From Pseudomonas fluorescens (GTDB taxonomy: Bacteria; Pseudomonadota; Gammaproteobacteria; Pseudomonadales; Pseudomonadaceae): 64,000 nt of DNA. A model generated the notes under the pieces. The model did not search any database, was not told the origin of the DNA, and saw only the letters and a list, made by a program, of their open reading frames with translations. The stretch spans positions 62,001-126,000 of the forward strand of contig NZ_JAGGOF010000025.1 in assembly GCF_018614775.1 (NCBI RefSeq), written 5' to 3'. How positions within the stretch are numbered: position 1 is the first letter of the stretch; each line of letters opens with the position of its first letter. Of the stretch, positions 8,606 to 16,750 are shown one piece after another. The translations under genes were made by a program, and so were the position numbers.

Positions 8606-8986
8606 TCACCCAGCCTTGCGCAACGCCTCAACCAACTCCTGCTTACGCATTTTCGAACGCCCGGGAATGTTCTTCGCCCGGGCTTCCTTCATCAGGCTGT
8701 CCACCGTCTGCGTTCCATGAGAGGCCTTGCTGCTGCGCGGATGACCTTCACGGGTCTTGGCAGCGCGGCGGGCGGATTCCTTGCGATCGGTGTTCTTCTC
8801 AGCGGCCGGTTTCTCCTTCCCCGAACCGCCGGAGCGTTCGCCGCCGCCCGACTGCTTGTTCACCGTCGCCCAAGCGCGGGCTTCGGCCTTGTCTTCGGAC
8901 AAGCCCTTCTTCTCGTAGCTTTCTTCGATGTGCTCGGCCTTGCGCTTTTGCTCGGTGGTGTATTTGTCTTTGCTTCCACGAGGCAT
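8606..8986 (-). CDS. Small basic protein with a C-terminal Rho-N/SAP-like segment
   Basis: A 126-residue, very hydrophilic and basic protein. The N-terminal half is Lys/Glu-rich (KYTTEQKRKAEHIEESY, GLSEDKAEARAWATVNK). A Gly/Ser/Lys linker follows, and the C-terminal ~35 residues (VDSLMKEARAKNI, MRKQELVEALRKA) look like the helix-extended-helix fold of Rho N-terminal/SAP DNA- or RNA-binding domains. Such proteins are often labelled plasmid stabilisation proteins in Pseudomonas without functional proof. Start is well supported by AGGAGGAAGACCTC. It may be a stress-related nucleic-acid-binding protein; that is inference. Confidence 0.7.
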   Translation of the reverse strand: MPRGSKDKYTTEQKRKAEHIEESYEKKGLSEDKAEARAWATVNKQSGGGERSGGSGKEKPAAEKNTDRKESARRAAKTREGHPRSSKASHGTQTVDSLMKEARAKNIPGRSKMRKQELVEALRKAG

Positions 8987-9016
8987 GAGGTCTTCCTCCT
9001 CTTGTGTGAGCAGAGG

Positions 9017-9364
9017 CTACTGGCTGGCGCCGCCGCCTTCGGAACCCGAACCACCGGTGGTGGTTTTCGAGCCCACGCCGGTCTCGGCGTTATCGGGTGC
9101 GGTAGAGTCCGGGGTGTTCATCCCGCCCTGGCGACCCGTGTCATTGCCTTGCACCCGCGGATCGGTACCGGTGGCCGGAGGTTGACCATTGTTCAAGGTG
9201 CCGCCGCCGGTTCCGTCGGTGTTCAACTTGGGCAGGCCTTGCGTGGCCGGAGAGTTGGGCGCCGGCACCGGGTCGGTCGGCCCGGTGCCGGAAGTGGTCG
9301 CCGCGAACGCCGCCGAAGAGAGCAGCGTGGCAAGTGTGAATGCAGTCAGCCTTGAAGTGATCAT
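9017..9364 (-). CDS. Secreted low-complexity Gly/Thr/Pro-rich protein
   Basis: A 115-residue protein with a clear signal peptide (MITSRLTAFTLATLL, cleavage near AFAA). The mature part is almost wholly Gly, Thr, Pro, Ser, Asn and Asp with no hydrophobic core, so it should be disordered. The start follows GGAGGCGACACC. The previous gene in the same direction ends up downstream of it with about 30 bases between, so the two may be co-transcribed. I do not recognise a family and no function can be given. Confidence 0.65.
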   Translation of the reverse strand: MITSRLTAFTLATLLSSAAFAATTSGTGPTDPVPAPNSPATQGLPKLNTDGTGGGTLNNGQPPATGTDPRVQGNDTGRQGGMNTPDSTAPDNAETGVGSKTTTGGSGSEGGGASQ

Positions 9365-9446
9365 GGTGTCGCCTCCATTTTTTTGAATGCTTGCCTGATC
9401 TTGGGCTGCGCCCGAGCCGCGGGGTGCCTTGGCGGCGACGAATGGT

Positions 9447-10103
9447 CTAATCGCTCAGGCCGGCTTCCTCCATGAACTGGCTGAGGAAGTCTTTGAGTCG
9501 CTCGTGGCGGATCAGCGCCATACGTTGTCCCGTAGCGGTCTGGAAGCCATCGCACAGGTGCAACAATTTGGTCTGGAAGTGATCGAGGCAGTAACGCCTG
9601 TCGTCATAATCCCTGGAGATGGCCAAAGGGTCCTGAGGGTCATAGAGAACGCTGCCCATGCGTCCGGCGACGTAAAACGTCCGGGCAACGCCGAGCAAGC
9701 CCAGTGAGTCGAGGCGATCAGCGTCCTGGAGGATTTTTGCCTCCAGCGTGACTGCAGCAATATTGGCTGAAAAGCTGTGAGCTTCAATGGCATGGGCAAC
9801 GGCGCTGATTTTTTCGCCGGGCCAGTCGAGTGTGGACAACAGCGTCGCTGCTTTGTCCGCCGCCAGGCGAGATGCCTGGTCGCGCAACGGCGAATTCTTT
9901 TCCAATGCCACACAGTCGTGCAGCAATGTTGCCGCGAGGAGGATGGACATATCGCCGCCTTCATGGCGCTCAAGTGCGCGAACGTTGCTCCAGACCCGTT
10001 GCAAATGCGACAGATCGTGAGCGCCGTCCCCGGAAGGTTCCAGCGCATGGGGCAGCAGTTGAGTGGCTAGGGCCTGCAATGGAGCGAAGTCGGCAGCGAA
10101 CAT
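9447..10103 (-). CDS. HD-domain metal-dependent phosphohydrolase
   Basis: A 218-residue protein of the YedJ-like HD superfamily. Metal-ligand motifs are visible: GAHDLSHLQRV (first His), LLHDCVALEK (HD), AIEAHSFSA and AKILQDADRLDSLG. The fold is known to hydrolyse phosphate esters or nucleotides; the substrate here is unknown. I place the start at the ATG at 10103, which has GAGGAACTGTC before it. The ORF is open 18 codons further, but that start has no ribosome site. Confidence 0.82.
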   Translation of the reverse strand: MFAADFAPLQALATQLLPHALEPSGDGAHDLSHLQRVWSNVRALERHEGGDMSILLAATLLHDCVALEKNSPLRDQASRLAADKAATLLSTLDWPGEKISAVAHAIEAHSFSANIAAVTLEAKILQDADRLDSLGLLGVARTFYVAGRMGSVLYDPQDPLAISRDYDDRRYCLDHFQTKLLHLCDGFQTATGQRMALIRHERLKDFLSQFMEEAGLSD

Positions 10104-10218
10104 GACAGTTCCTCGGATGCACGCGCCCGATGACTCGGGGCGCGCGATTGTTTTCATATGTGACGAGCGGCTGTTAGCGGCTTAGTATGGCGCTTTCAAT
10201 TGGCTACAAGGCCTGTTC

Positions 10219-10701
10219 ATGTCGATCGAGATCCGTCCGGCGCAACCCAGCGATGCGCCTCAAATCCTTGCTTTCATCACCGAACTGGCCGATTACGAAA
10301 AGGCCCGTCACGAAGTCATCGCCAGTGTGGCCGACATCGAGCGCAGTCTGTTCAGCGAAGGCGCAACCGCCCATGGCTTGATCTGCCTGCGCGATAGCGT
10401 GCCGATCGGGTTTGCGGTGTTCTTCTTCAGCTATTCCACCTGGCTGGGCAGCAACTGCCTGTACCTCGAAGACCTGTACATCACGCCCGACCAGCGCGGC
10501 GGCGGGGCGGGCAAGACGTTGTTGCGGCACCTGGCAAAGATCGCCTGCGACAACGATTGCGGTCGTTTCGAATGGAGTGTCCTGGACTGGAACACCCCGG
10601 CGATCGAGTTCTACAAATCCCTCGGCGCGCAGCCACAGGAGGAGTGGGTGCGCTACCGCATGGACGGCAAGGTGCTCAGGGATTTCGCCCAAGGCAACTG
10701 A
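10219..10701 (+). CDS. GNAT-family N-acetyltransferase
   Basis: A 160-residue single-domain GNAT enzyme. The acetyl-CoA binding region is LYLEDLYITPDQRGGGAGKTL (motif A, Q/RxxGxG/A), followed by WNTPAIEFYKSLGAQP (motif B). The N-terminus MSIEIRPAQPSD and the LYLEDLY block resemble diamine or spermidine/spermine acetyltransferases and thialysine acetyltransferase. It starts divergently from the HD-domain gene, 115 bases away. The acceptor is not known; a polyamine or small amine is the most likely guess. Confidence 0.85.
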   Translation: MSIEIRPAQPSDAPQILAFITELADYEKARHEVIASVADIERSLFSEGATAHGLICLRDSVPIGFAVFFFSYSTWLGSNCLYLEDLYITPDQRGGGAGKTLLRHLAKIACDNDCGRFEWSVLDWNTPAIEFYKSLGAQPQEEWVRYRMDGKVLRDFAQGN

Positions 10702-10706
10702 ATGGT

Positions 10707-11339
10707 TCAGGCATGGGCGGCGGATGCCCACTGGGCAAACCCCGGCCGCTGCTCCAGGCGCTTGCAGTACGCGGCCACGGCCGGGTAGGCCGGACGCTCC
10801 ATGGGCGTCTGGCGCCAGCGGTGCACGGACAGGCCGATGAGTACGTCAGCGAGGGAGAACGCTGAGCCCGCCACATAGGCACCCGTCTGGTTCAACTGCT
10901 GCTCCAGCAAGCCCATCTTCTCGTTCCAGCCCTTGATCCCGGCGGCGATACGCTGCGGGTCCTGGCAATCCGGATCCTTACGCACCAGGGCGTAAAATGG
11001 ATACCCCCATGACGGGTTGAGTTCCGTTGCCTGCCAATCCATCCACTGTTCGATCCGTGCCCGAGCGGCGGGCTCGACCGGCAAAAGATCACTACGGCCA
11101 TGCTTGCCCACCAGGTAGCGACAGACCGTGTTCGATTCCCAGAGCACGCCATTCTCGTCAATGATCACCGGAACCTGGGCGTTGGGATTCAGAGCGAGGA
11201 ATTCCGGCGAGTGGGTCGAGTTGAAGCCGATGCCCCAGTCTTCCCGATCGTAGGCGATTTCCAGTTCCTGACAGGTCCATAGCACTTTTCTGACGTTGAT
11301 TGACGAGGTGCGACCGAGAATCTTCAGCAGTTGTCCCAT
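10707..11339 (-). CDS. Glutathione S-transferase family protein
   Basis: A 210-residue cytosolic-type GST. The thioredoxin-like N-domain has LLKILGRTSSINVRKVLWT, with a Ser-rich glutathione site, then NAQVPVIID (cis-Pro) and LWESNTVCRYL (the Glu-Ser pair that holds the gamma-glutamyl group). The helical C-domain contains FSLADVLIGLSVHRW with the conserved N-capping Asp. I use the ATG at 11339, giving the normal N-terminus; a 32-codon upstream extension has no support. Its substrate is unknown. Confidence 0.87.
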   Translation of the reverse strand: MGQLLKILGRTSSINVRKVLWTCQELEIAYDREDWGIGFNSTHSPEFLALNPNAQVPVIIDENGVLWESNTVCRYLVGKHGRSDLLPVEPAARARIEQWMDWQATELNPSWGYPFYALVRKDPDCQDPQRIAAGIKGWNEKMGLLEQQLNQTGAYVAGSAFSLADVLIGLSVHRWRQTPMERPAYPAVAAYCKRLEQRPGFAQWASAAHA

Positions 11340-11428
11340 TACGTTTTCCCTGAGAGTTGAGGCATCCGGATGGAAAACGTAGCAGGGTCGCGGGCGGATA
11401 GCGACGGATTCGAACGGCTCTGATGGAT

Positions 11429-11488
11429 ATCCCAATATATGGGAGTGTTATTTATATATTGAGATTTGATTATCCCCAGGTTTATAGT
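11429..11488 (+). promoter_or_regulatory. Promoter plus 17-bp inverted repeat, copy 2 (upstream of dgoK)
   Basis: ATCCCAATATATGGGAG (11429-11445) is followed after 13 bases by TTGAGA (11459-11464), an 18-base spacer and TATAGT (11483-11488). Spacing is identical to the module at 3632-3691. Similarity continues into the leader, where both copies have AACAGGTGAAG before the start codon. The dyad very probably binds one regulator that controls both transcription units. Confidence 0.72.
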
Positions 11489-11528
11489 CCGCTCACTCAC
11501 TGCCAAAAAAACAGAACAGGTGAAGCGG

Positions 11529-12512
11529 ATGCAGGCGCAATTGATCGCGCTCGATTGGGGGACCACCTCACTACGGGCTTACAAACTCGCCGCCGGAGGC
11601 GAAGTGCTGGAGCAGCGCTCGCTGTCGTCGGGGATCATGCAGTTGCCTGCGGGCCCGCGTACCGTGGCCGGCCAGGTGTGTGTCGACGGTTTCGAGCTGG
11701 CGTTCGACGAGGCCTGCGGCGACTGGCTCGACGCTCAGCCAGGCCTGCCCGTCATTGCGTGCGGTATGGTCGGCAGTGCCCAGGGCTGGCGTGAAGCGCC
11801 TTACTGCGACACACCCGCCAACGTCGCCAATCTCGGACATTCCCTACAAACGATTCGGAGCCTGCGCGGTGTCGATGTGCACATCGTGCCCGGTGTGATC
11901 CAGCGTTCACGGCTGCCGAACGTCATGCGTGGCGAAGAAACCCAGGTGCTCGGTGCCTTGCACAGCCTGCCAAACGAAGCCGTGCTGATCGGCCTGCCCG
12001 GCAGCCATTCGAAATGGGTGGAAGTGGCCGACGGCTGCATTGTGCATTTCGACACCTTCATGACCGGCGAGATTTTCGCTGTGCTCAGCGACCACAGCAT
12101 CCTCGGCCGGACCCAGCAGCGCGGCGCGGCGTTCGACGGTGTGGCGTTTGATCGCGGTGTGCAGGTCGCGCTGTCGGCGGACGGCCAGATCGGCCCCTTG
12201 TCCACCGTGTTCAGCGCCCGCAGCCTGGGGTTGACTGGCGAGCTCGGCAGCGGTGCCCAGGCGGACTACCTTTCCGGATTGTTGATCGGTCATGAGCTGG
12301 CGGCGCTCGCCAGCGTACAGCGCCAGCGGCGCAACAGCGGCCACTTGCCGACGGTGGTGCTGATCGGCAACTCGCAACTGTGCGCCCGTTATCAACGGGC
12401 TCTCGACGCCTGCGGTTTTGCCCGGGTGACCCTGGCCGAACAGGCCACCGAACGGGGTTTGTGGCAACTGGCCGTGGCGGCCGGGTTGCTCGATTCCACC
12501 GCATCGCGTTAA
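11529..12512 (+). CDS. dgoK: 2-dehydro-3-deoxygalactonokinase DgoK
   Basis: A 327-residue sugar kinase that phosphorylates 2-keto-3-deoxygalactonate to KDPGal with ATP. The N-terminal LIALDWGTTSLRAYKL is the phosphate-binding strand of the ASKHA fold, as in E. coli DgoK, and GLPGSHSKWVEV plus FMTGEIFAVLS are family blocks. The ATG at 11529 follows AGGTGAAGCGG. It opens a dgoKAD operon; dgoA follows after 18 bases. It is slightly longer than E. coli DgoK (about 292 residues). Confidence 0.92.
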   Translation: MQAQLIALDWGTTSLRAYKLAAGGEVLEQRSLSSGIMQLPAGPRTVAGQVCVDGFELAFDEACGDWLDAQPGLPVIACGMVGSAQGWREAPYCDTPANVANLGHSLQTIRSLRGVDVHIVPGVIQRSRLPNVMRGEETQVLGALHSLPNEAVLIGLPGSHSKWVEVADGCIVHFDTFMTGEIFAVLSDHSILGRTQQRGAAFDGVAFDRGVQVALSADGQIGPLSTVFSARSLGLTGELGSGAQADYLSGLLIGHELAALASVQRQRRNSGHLPTVVLIGNSQLCARYQRALDACGFARVTLAEQATERGLWQLAVAAGLLDSTASR

Positions 12513-12530
12513 CCGAACTGGAGGTCTGAC

Positions 12531-13151
12531 ATGCTCACTCAAGCACTGGCGCACAACGGGCTGATCGCGATCTTGCGCGGTCTGCGGCCCGAAGAGGCGG
12601 CAGCCATTGGCGAAGTCCTGTATAGCGCCGGATTTCGCGTCATCGAAGTGCCGCTCAATTCCCCCGAGCCGTACGAAAGTATTCGCATCCTGCGCAGCAC
12701 CTTGCCCGCCGATTGCCTGATCGGCGCCGGCACCGTGCTTACGCCGGAGCAGGTGGAGCTAGTGAAAGCCGCCGGCGGCCAAGTGATCGTCATGCCCCAC
12801 AGCGACCCCAAGGTATTGCGGGCGGCGAAAGCGGCCGGGTTGTACCTGTCGCCAGGCGTTGCGACGCCGACTGAAGCTTTCGCCGCACTGGCCGAAGGCG
12901 CCCACGTCCTGAAGATGTTTCCCGCCGAGCAAATGGGCCCGGCGGTGGTCAAGGCCTGGCTCGCGGTGCTGCCGGCCGGGACTGTGCTGGTGCCGGTGGG
13001 CGGGATTACCCCGGACAACATGGCGGTGTTCGTCGAGGCCGGGGTCAAGGGTTTCGGCCTCGGTTCCGGGTTGTTCAAGCCGGGGATGACCGCAGATGAA
13101 GTGGCGGTGCGTGCCAAGGCCTATGTGGCCGCGTGGAATGCCTTGAACTGA
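12531..13151 (+). CDS. dgoA: 2-dehydro-3-deoxy-6-phosphogalactonate aldolase DgoA
   Basis: A 206-residue class I aldolase that splits KDPGal into pyruvate and D-glyceraldehyde 3-phosphate. The Schiff-base lysine lies in [13 protein letters not shown], the general-acid glutamate in [13 protein letters not shown], and the phosphate site in [10 protein letters not shown] and GFGLGSGLF. Length matches E. coli DgoA. Ribosome site CTGGAGGTCTGAC precedes the ATG. In E. coli-type loci the aldolase can be fused to or adjacent to the dehydratase; here it is a separate gene between dgoK and dgoD. Confidence 0.94.
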   Translation: MLTQALAHNGLIAILRGLRPEEAAAIGEVLYSAGFRVIEVPLNSPEPYESIRILRSTLPADCLIGAGTVLTPEQVELVKAAGGQVIVMPHSDPKVLRAAKAAGLYLSPGVATPTEAFAALAEGAHVLKMFPAEQMGPAVVKAWLAVLPAGTVLVPVGGITPDNMAVFVEAGVKGFGLGSGLFKPGMTADEVAVRAKAYVAAWNALN

Positions 13152-13200
13152 AGACTTTTCCAGCGCCCCGGGCGCTGCATCTGACAAGAGAGACAACAAG

Positions 13201-14349
13201 ATGAAAATCACCAAACTGACCACGTTTATCGTTCCGCCGCGCTGGTGCTTCCTCAAGGTCGAAACCGACGAGGGCGTGACCGGCTGGGGCGAGCCTGTGG
13301 TCGAGGGTCGTGCCCACACCGTGGCGGCAGCCGTTGAGGAATTGTCCGACTACCTGATCGGCAAAGACCCGCGCAACATCGAAGACATCTGGACCGTGCT
13401 CTATCGCGGTGGCTTCTATCGCGGCGGCGCCGTGCACATGAGCGCGCTGGCCGGCATCGACCAGGCGCTGTGGGACATCAAGGGCAAGGCCCTGGGCGTG
13501 TCGGTCAGCGATTTGCTCGGCGGCCAGGTGCGCGACAAGATCCGCGTGTATTCGTGGATCGGCGGCGACCGGCCGGCCGACACCGCCCGCGCGGCGAAAG
13601 AGGCCGTGGCACGAGGTTTTACAGCGGTGAAGATGAACGGCACCGAAGAGCTGCAATTTCTCGACACCTTCGAGAAGGTCGATCTGGCCCTGGCCAACGT
13701 CGCGGCGGTGCGCGATGCGGTCGGGCCGAACGTCGGCATCGGCGTGGACTTTCATGGTCGTGTGCACAAGCCGATGGCCAAGGTGCTGATGAAGGAACTC
13801 GACCCGTACAAGCTGATGTTCATCGAAGAACCGGTGCTCAGCGAAAACTACGAGGCCCTCAAGGAGCTGGCGCCGCTGACCAGCACCCCGATTGCCCTGG
13901 GCGAGCGGCTGTTCTCGCGCTGGGATTTCAAGCGGGTGCTCAGTGAAGGCTACGTCGACATCGTCCAGCCGGACGCGTCCCACGCCGGCGGCATCACCGA
14001 GACCCGCAAGATCGCCAACATGGCCGAAGCCTATGACGTGGCGTTGGCGCTGCATTGCCCGCTGGGCCCGATTGCCCTGGCGGCCTGCCTGCAACTGGAC
14101 GCCGCTTGCTACAACGCGTTCATCCAGGAGCAAAGCCTGGGCATCCACTACAACGAGAGCAACGACCTGCTGGACTACATCAAGGATCCGCAGGTGTTCG
14201 ATTACGACAAGGGCTTCGTGAAAATCCCCAACGGCCCGGGCCTCGGCATCGAGATCAACGAGGAATACGTCATCGAACGCGCGGCCATCGGCCACCGCTG
14301 GCGCAACCCGATCTGGCGCCATGCCGATGGCAGTTTTGCCGAGTGGTGA
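13201..14349 (+). CDS. dgoD: D-galactonate dehydratase DgoD
   Basis: A 382-residue enolase-superfamily enzyme, the same length as E. coli DgoD, that converts D-galactonate to 2-keto-3-deoxygalactonate. Seen are the capping domain ([15 protein letters not shown]), [12 protein letters not shown], the Mg ligands in [14 protein letters not shown] and [12 protein letters not shown], and the catalytic histidine region LHCPLGPIA. It starts 49 bases after dgoA behind AAGAGAG. With dgoK and dgoA it completes the lower half of the oxidative galactose route. Confidence 0.94.
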   Translation: MKITKLTTFIVPPRWCFLKVETDEGVTGWGEPVVEGRAHTVAAAVEELSDYLIGKDPRNIEDIWTVLYRGGFYRGGAVHMSALAGIDQALWDIKGKALGVSVSDLLGGQVRDKIRVYSWIGGDRPADTARAAKEAVARGFTAVKMNGTEELQFLDTFEKVDLALANVAAVRDAVGPNVGIGVDFHGRVHKPMAKVLMKELDPYKLMFIEEPVLSENYEALKELAPLTSTPIALGERLFSRWDFKRVLSEGYVDIVQPDASHAGGITETRKIANMAEAYDVALALHCPLGPIALAACLQLDAACYNAFIQEQSLGIHYNESNDLLDYIKDPQVFDYDKGFVKIPNGPGLGIEINEEYVIERAAIGHRWRNPIWRHADGSFAEW

Positions 14350-14372
14350 GTGAGTCCTGACTCTCTCGGTTT

Positions 14373-14484
14373 GATCGTTCCCACGCGCTGCGTGGGAATG
14401 CAGCCGGGGGGCGCTCTGCGTCCCTTTCAAAGCCGAACGCGGAGCGTCCGCTGAGGCGTTTCCACGCAGAGCGTGGGAACGATC
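14373..14484. repeat. 112-bp inverted-repeat element inside the dgo operon
   Basis: GATCGTTCCCACGC at the left edge and GCGTGGGAACGATC at the right edge are perfect inverse complements. The arms also hold internal CTGCGTGGGAA and TCCACGCAGAG palindromes. This CGTTCCCACGC type of repeat differs in sequence from the GAGCCTGCTCGC REP family. It fills the gap between dgoD and the transporter gene and could make a stable RNA hairpin that lowers downstream expression. Confidence 0.8.
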
Positions 14485-14521
14485 GGCTCATCCTCAATAA
14501 CCATAAAAAGAGGCACCTCAC

Positions 14522-15832
14522 ATGCAAGCGCACACCCCGAGCGCGCCGGCGTCGTTGGTGACGCCCAGCCGCAAGCGTTTTTTCATCATGGTCCTGCTGT
14601 TCATCACCGTGGTGATCAACTACCTGGATCGCAGCAACCTGTCGATCGCCGCCCCCGCGCTGACCAGTGAGCTGGGCATCGATCCCATTCATGTCGGGCT
14701 GATTTTCTCGGCGTTCGGTTGGACCTACGCGGCCATGCAGATTCCCGGTGGCTGGCTGGTGGACCGGGTGCCGCCGCGCATCCTCTACAGCGTGGCACTG
14801 CTGCTATGGTCGGCGGCCACGGTGATGCTCGGTTTCGCCGCCAGCTTCATCGCGTTGTTCGTGTTGCGCATGGCGGTCGGAGCCCTGGAGGCGCCGGCCT
14901 ATCCCATCAACAGCCGTGTGGTCACCACCTGGTTTCCTGAACGCGAGCGCGCCACCGCCATCGGTTTCTACACGTCCGGGCAGTTTGTCGGGCTGGCCTT
15001 CCTGACGCCCGTACTGGCGTGGTTGCAGCACGCATTCGGTTGGCACATGGTGTTCGTGGCGACCGGTGCCGTGGGCATTATCTGGGCGGCCATCTGGTAC
15101 GCGGTGTATCGCGAGCCTCGGGATTTCAAAGGCGCCAACGCCGCCGAAATCGAACTGATCCGCGAAGGGGGCGGGCTGGTGGATATTCAGGCCGATACGG
15201 CCAAGGCCAAGGCGAAATTCAGTTGGTCCGACCTGGGTATCGTCCTGACCCAGCGCAAGCTGTGGGGCATCTACCTGGGGCAGTTCTGCCTCAACTCCAC
15301 GTTGTGGTTTTTCCTGACATGGTTCCCGACCTACCTGGTGAAATATCGCGGCATGGATTTCATCAAGTCCGGCCTGCTGGCGTCGCTGCCATTTCTCGCA
15401 GCCTTCATTGGCGTGCTGTGTTCCGGTTTCTTCTCCGACTGGCTGATCCGCCGCGGCGCCACGGTGGGCTTCGCGCGCAAGCTGCCGATCATTGGCGGCT
15501 TGCTGATCTCCACCTCGATCATCGGCGCCAACTTCGTCGAATCGACGCCGCTGGTGATTGCCTTCCTGGCCCTGGCGTTCTTCGGCAATGGCCTGGCGTC
15601 AATCACCTGGTCGCTGGTTTCCACACTGGCACCGGCGCGGTTGCTCGGGCTGACAGGTGGGGTATTCAACTTCATTGGTAACCTGGCGGCCATCGCCACG
15701 CCGATCGTCATCGGCTTCCTGGCCAGTGGCGATTCGTTTGCCCCGGCCATCACCTACATCGCCGTTCTGGCACTGGTTGGCGCGCTGTCCTACATCCTGC
15801 TGGTCGGGAAGGTCGAGCGCATCGAGTTGTAG
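14522..15832 (+). CDS. dgoT: MFS transporter of the ACS family, probable D-galactonate transporter
   Basis: A 436-residue 12-helix carrier. The N-terminal helix ends in INYLDRSNLSIAAPALTSELG, a signature of the anion:cation symporter group that includes E. coli DgoT. Other family blocks are GWTYAAMQIPGGWLVDRVPPR, GALEAPAYPINSRVVTTWFP and LNSTLWFFLTWFPTYLVK. It should import galactonate with protons. The gene stands after dgoD and the inverted-repeat element and before the IclR regulator. Its close relative at 49.4 kb shares the same blocks. Substrate is assigned from context. Confidence 0.85.
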   Translation: MQAHTPSAPASLVTPSRKRFFIMVLLFITVVINYLDRSNLSIAAPALTSELGIDPIHVGLIFSAFGWTYAAMQIPGGWLVDRVPPRILYSVALLLWSAATVMLGFAASFIALFVLRMAVGALEAPAYPINSRVVTTWFPERERATAIGFYTSGQFVGLAFLTPVLAWLQHAFGWHMVFVATGAVGIIWAAIWYAVYREPRDFKGANAAEIELIREGGGLVDIQADTAKAKAKFSWSDLGIVLTQRKLWGIYLGQFCLNSTLWFFLTWFPTYLVKYRGMDFIKSGLLASLPFLAAFIGVLCSGFFSDWLIRRGATVGFARKLPIIGGLLISTSIIGANFVESTPLVIAFLALAFFGNGLASITWSLVSTLAPARLLGLTGGVFNFIGNLAAIATPIVIGFLASGDSFAPAITYIAVLALVGALSYILLVGKVERIEL

Positions 15833-15891
15833 TCCTACGGGGCGGGCGACCATAATGCCGCCCGTTCCCCGCTCACTGTTGAAGGCCGGCC

Positions 15892-16695
15892 ATGCAGCAA
15901 GACGATCCAAAAATCACCAAGGAAGCAGCGCCCACGGGCACCCAGACGTTGCTGCGCGGCCTGGGTGTGGTCCAGGCAGTCGCCGGCGGCGCCCGCGACT
16001 TGAAGGAAATCGCCCGGTTGATCGGCACCACCCGCAGCACCACCCATCGCCTTGCCAGTTGCCTGGTGGACGAGCGTTACCTGCGCGTGGTCCCGCAGGT
16101 GGGTTACCTGCTGGGGCCGAAGCTGATCGAGTTGGGTTTCCAGGCCCGGGAGGAACTGCCGCTGGTGAGCCTGGCCGGGCCGTATCTGGACGAATTGTCG
16201 GCCCTTACCGGGGACACCGTGCACCTGGCGATCCGCGAGGGCGACGAGGTCTTGTACCTGTTGAAGAATCCGGGGCGTAACGGCCCGGAAATGCGCTCGC
16301 GGGTGGGGCATCGCATGCCACTGGCGCGCACCGGGATCGGCAAGGCATTGATGCTCGATGATCCGCAGGAGAATTGGCAACGCTTGTACGAAATCAGTCT
16401 GCCTGCCGGTGGAAAGAATCAGTTCTGGCCCGAGCATCAGGAGCAATCCTGGGAACAGTTCCAGCAGCGGATGGTGGAATATGTGGCGGGGGGCTATGCG
16501 TTCGACCTGGAGGACAACGAACCGTCGATTCGCTGTGTGGCGGCGCCGATTCGTGATGCCGGCAAGCGGATCGTCGCCGGTATCAGCATCGCCAGCACCG
16601 TGCCGTACATGCCACTGGAAAAAATGGCCGAGCTGATTCCCCTGGTCAAAGGGGTCACAGCCCGACTGTCGGCGGAGCTGGGGGCCAAGGTCTGA
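15892..16695 (+). CDS. IclR-family transcriptional regulator
   Basis: A 267-residue regulator: an N-terminal winged helix (LLRGLGVVQAVAGGARDLKEIA, TRSTTHRLASCL) and a C-terminal GAF-like effector domain (TGDTVHLAIREGDEVLYL, AIGKAL-type segment GIGKALMLDD, VAAPIRDAGKRIVAGISI). It lies 59 bases after the transporter, in the same direction. IclR proteins bind short palindromes, often as activators with a sugar-acid effector, so this is the best candidate for the two ATCCCA-N5-TGGGAT dyads of the locus. No copy of that dyad is seen before its own gene. Confidence 0.87.
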   Translation: MQQDDPKITKEAAPTGTQTLLRGLGVVQAVAGGARDLKEIARLIGTTRSTTHRLASCLVDERYLRVVPQVGYLLGPKLIELGFQAREELPLVSLAGPYLDELSALTGDTVHLAIREGDEVLYLLKNPGRNGPEMRSRVGHRMPLARTGIGKALMLDDPQENWQRLYEISLPAGGKNQFWPEHQEQSWEQFQQRMVEYVAGGYAFDLEDNEPSIRCVAAPIRDAGKRIVAGISIASTVPYMPLEKMAELIPLVKGVTARLSAELGAKV

Positions 16696-16750
16696 TTAGT
16701 GGCCTGTGTGGCTAATTCATGCACTCAAATTAACCATACAAGCCACTGCG

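Noticed and set aside
13075-14430. 451-codon minus-strand ORF opposite dgoD
   Set aside because: Shadow frame of an unmistakable galactonate dehydratase; composition is not protein-like.
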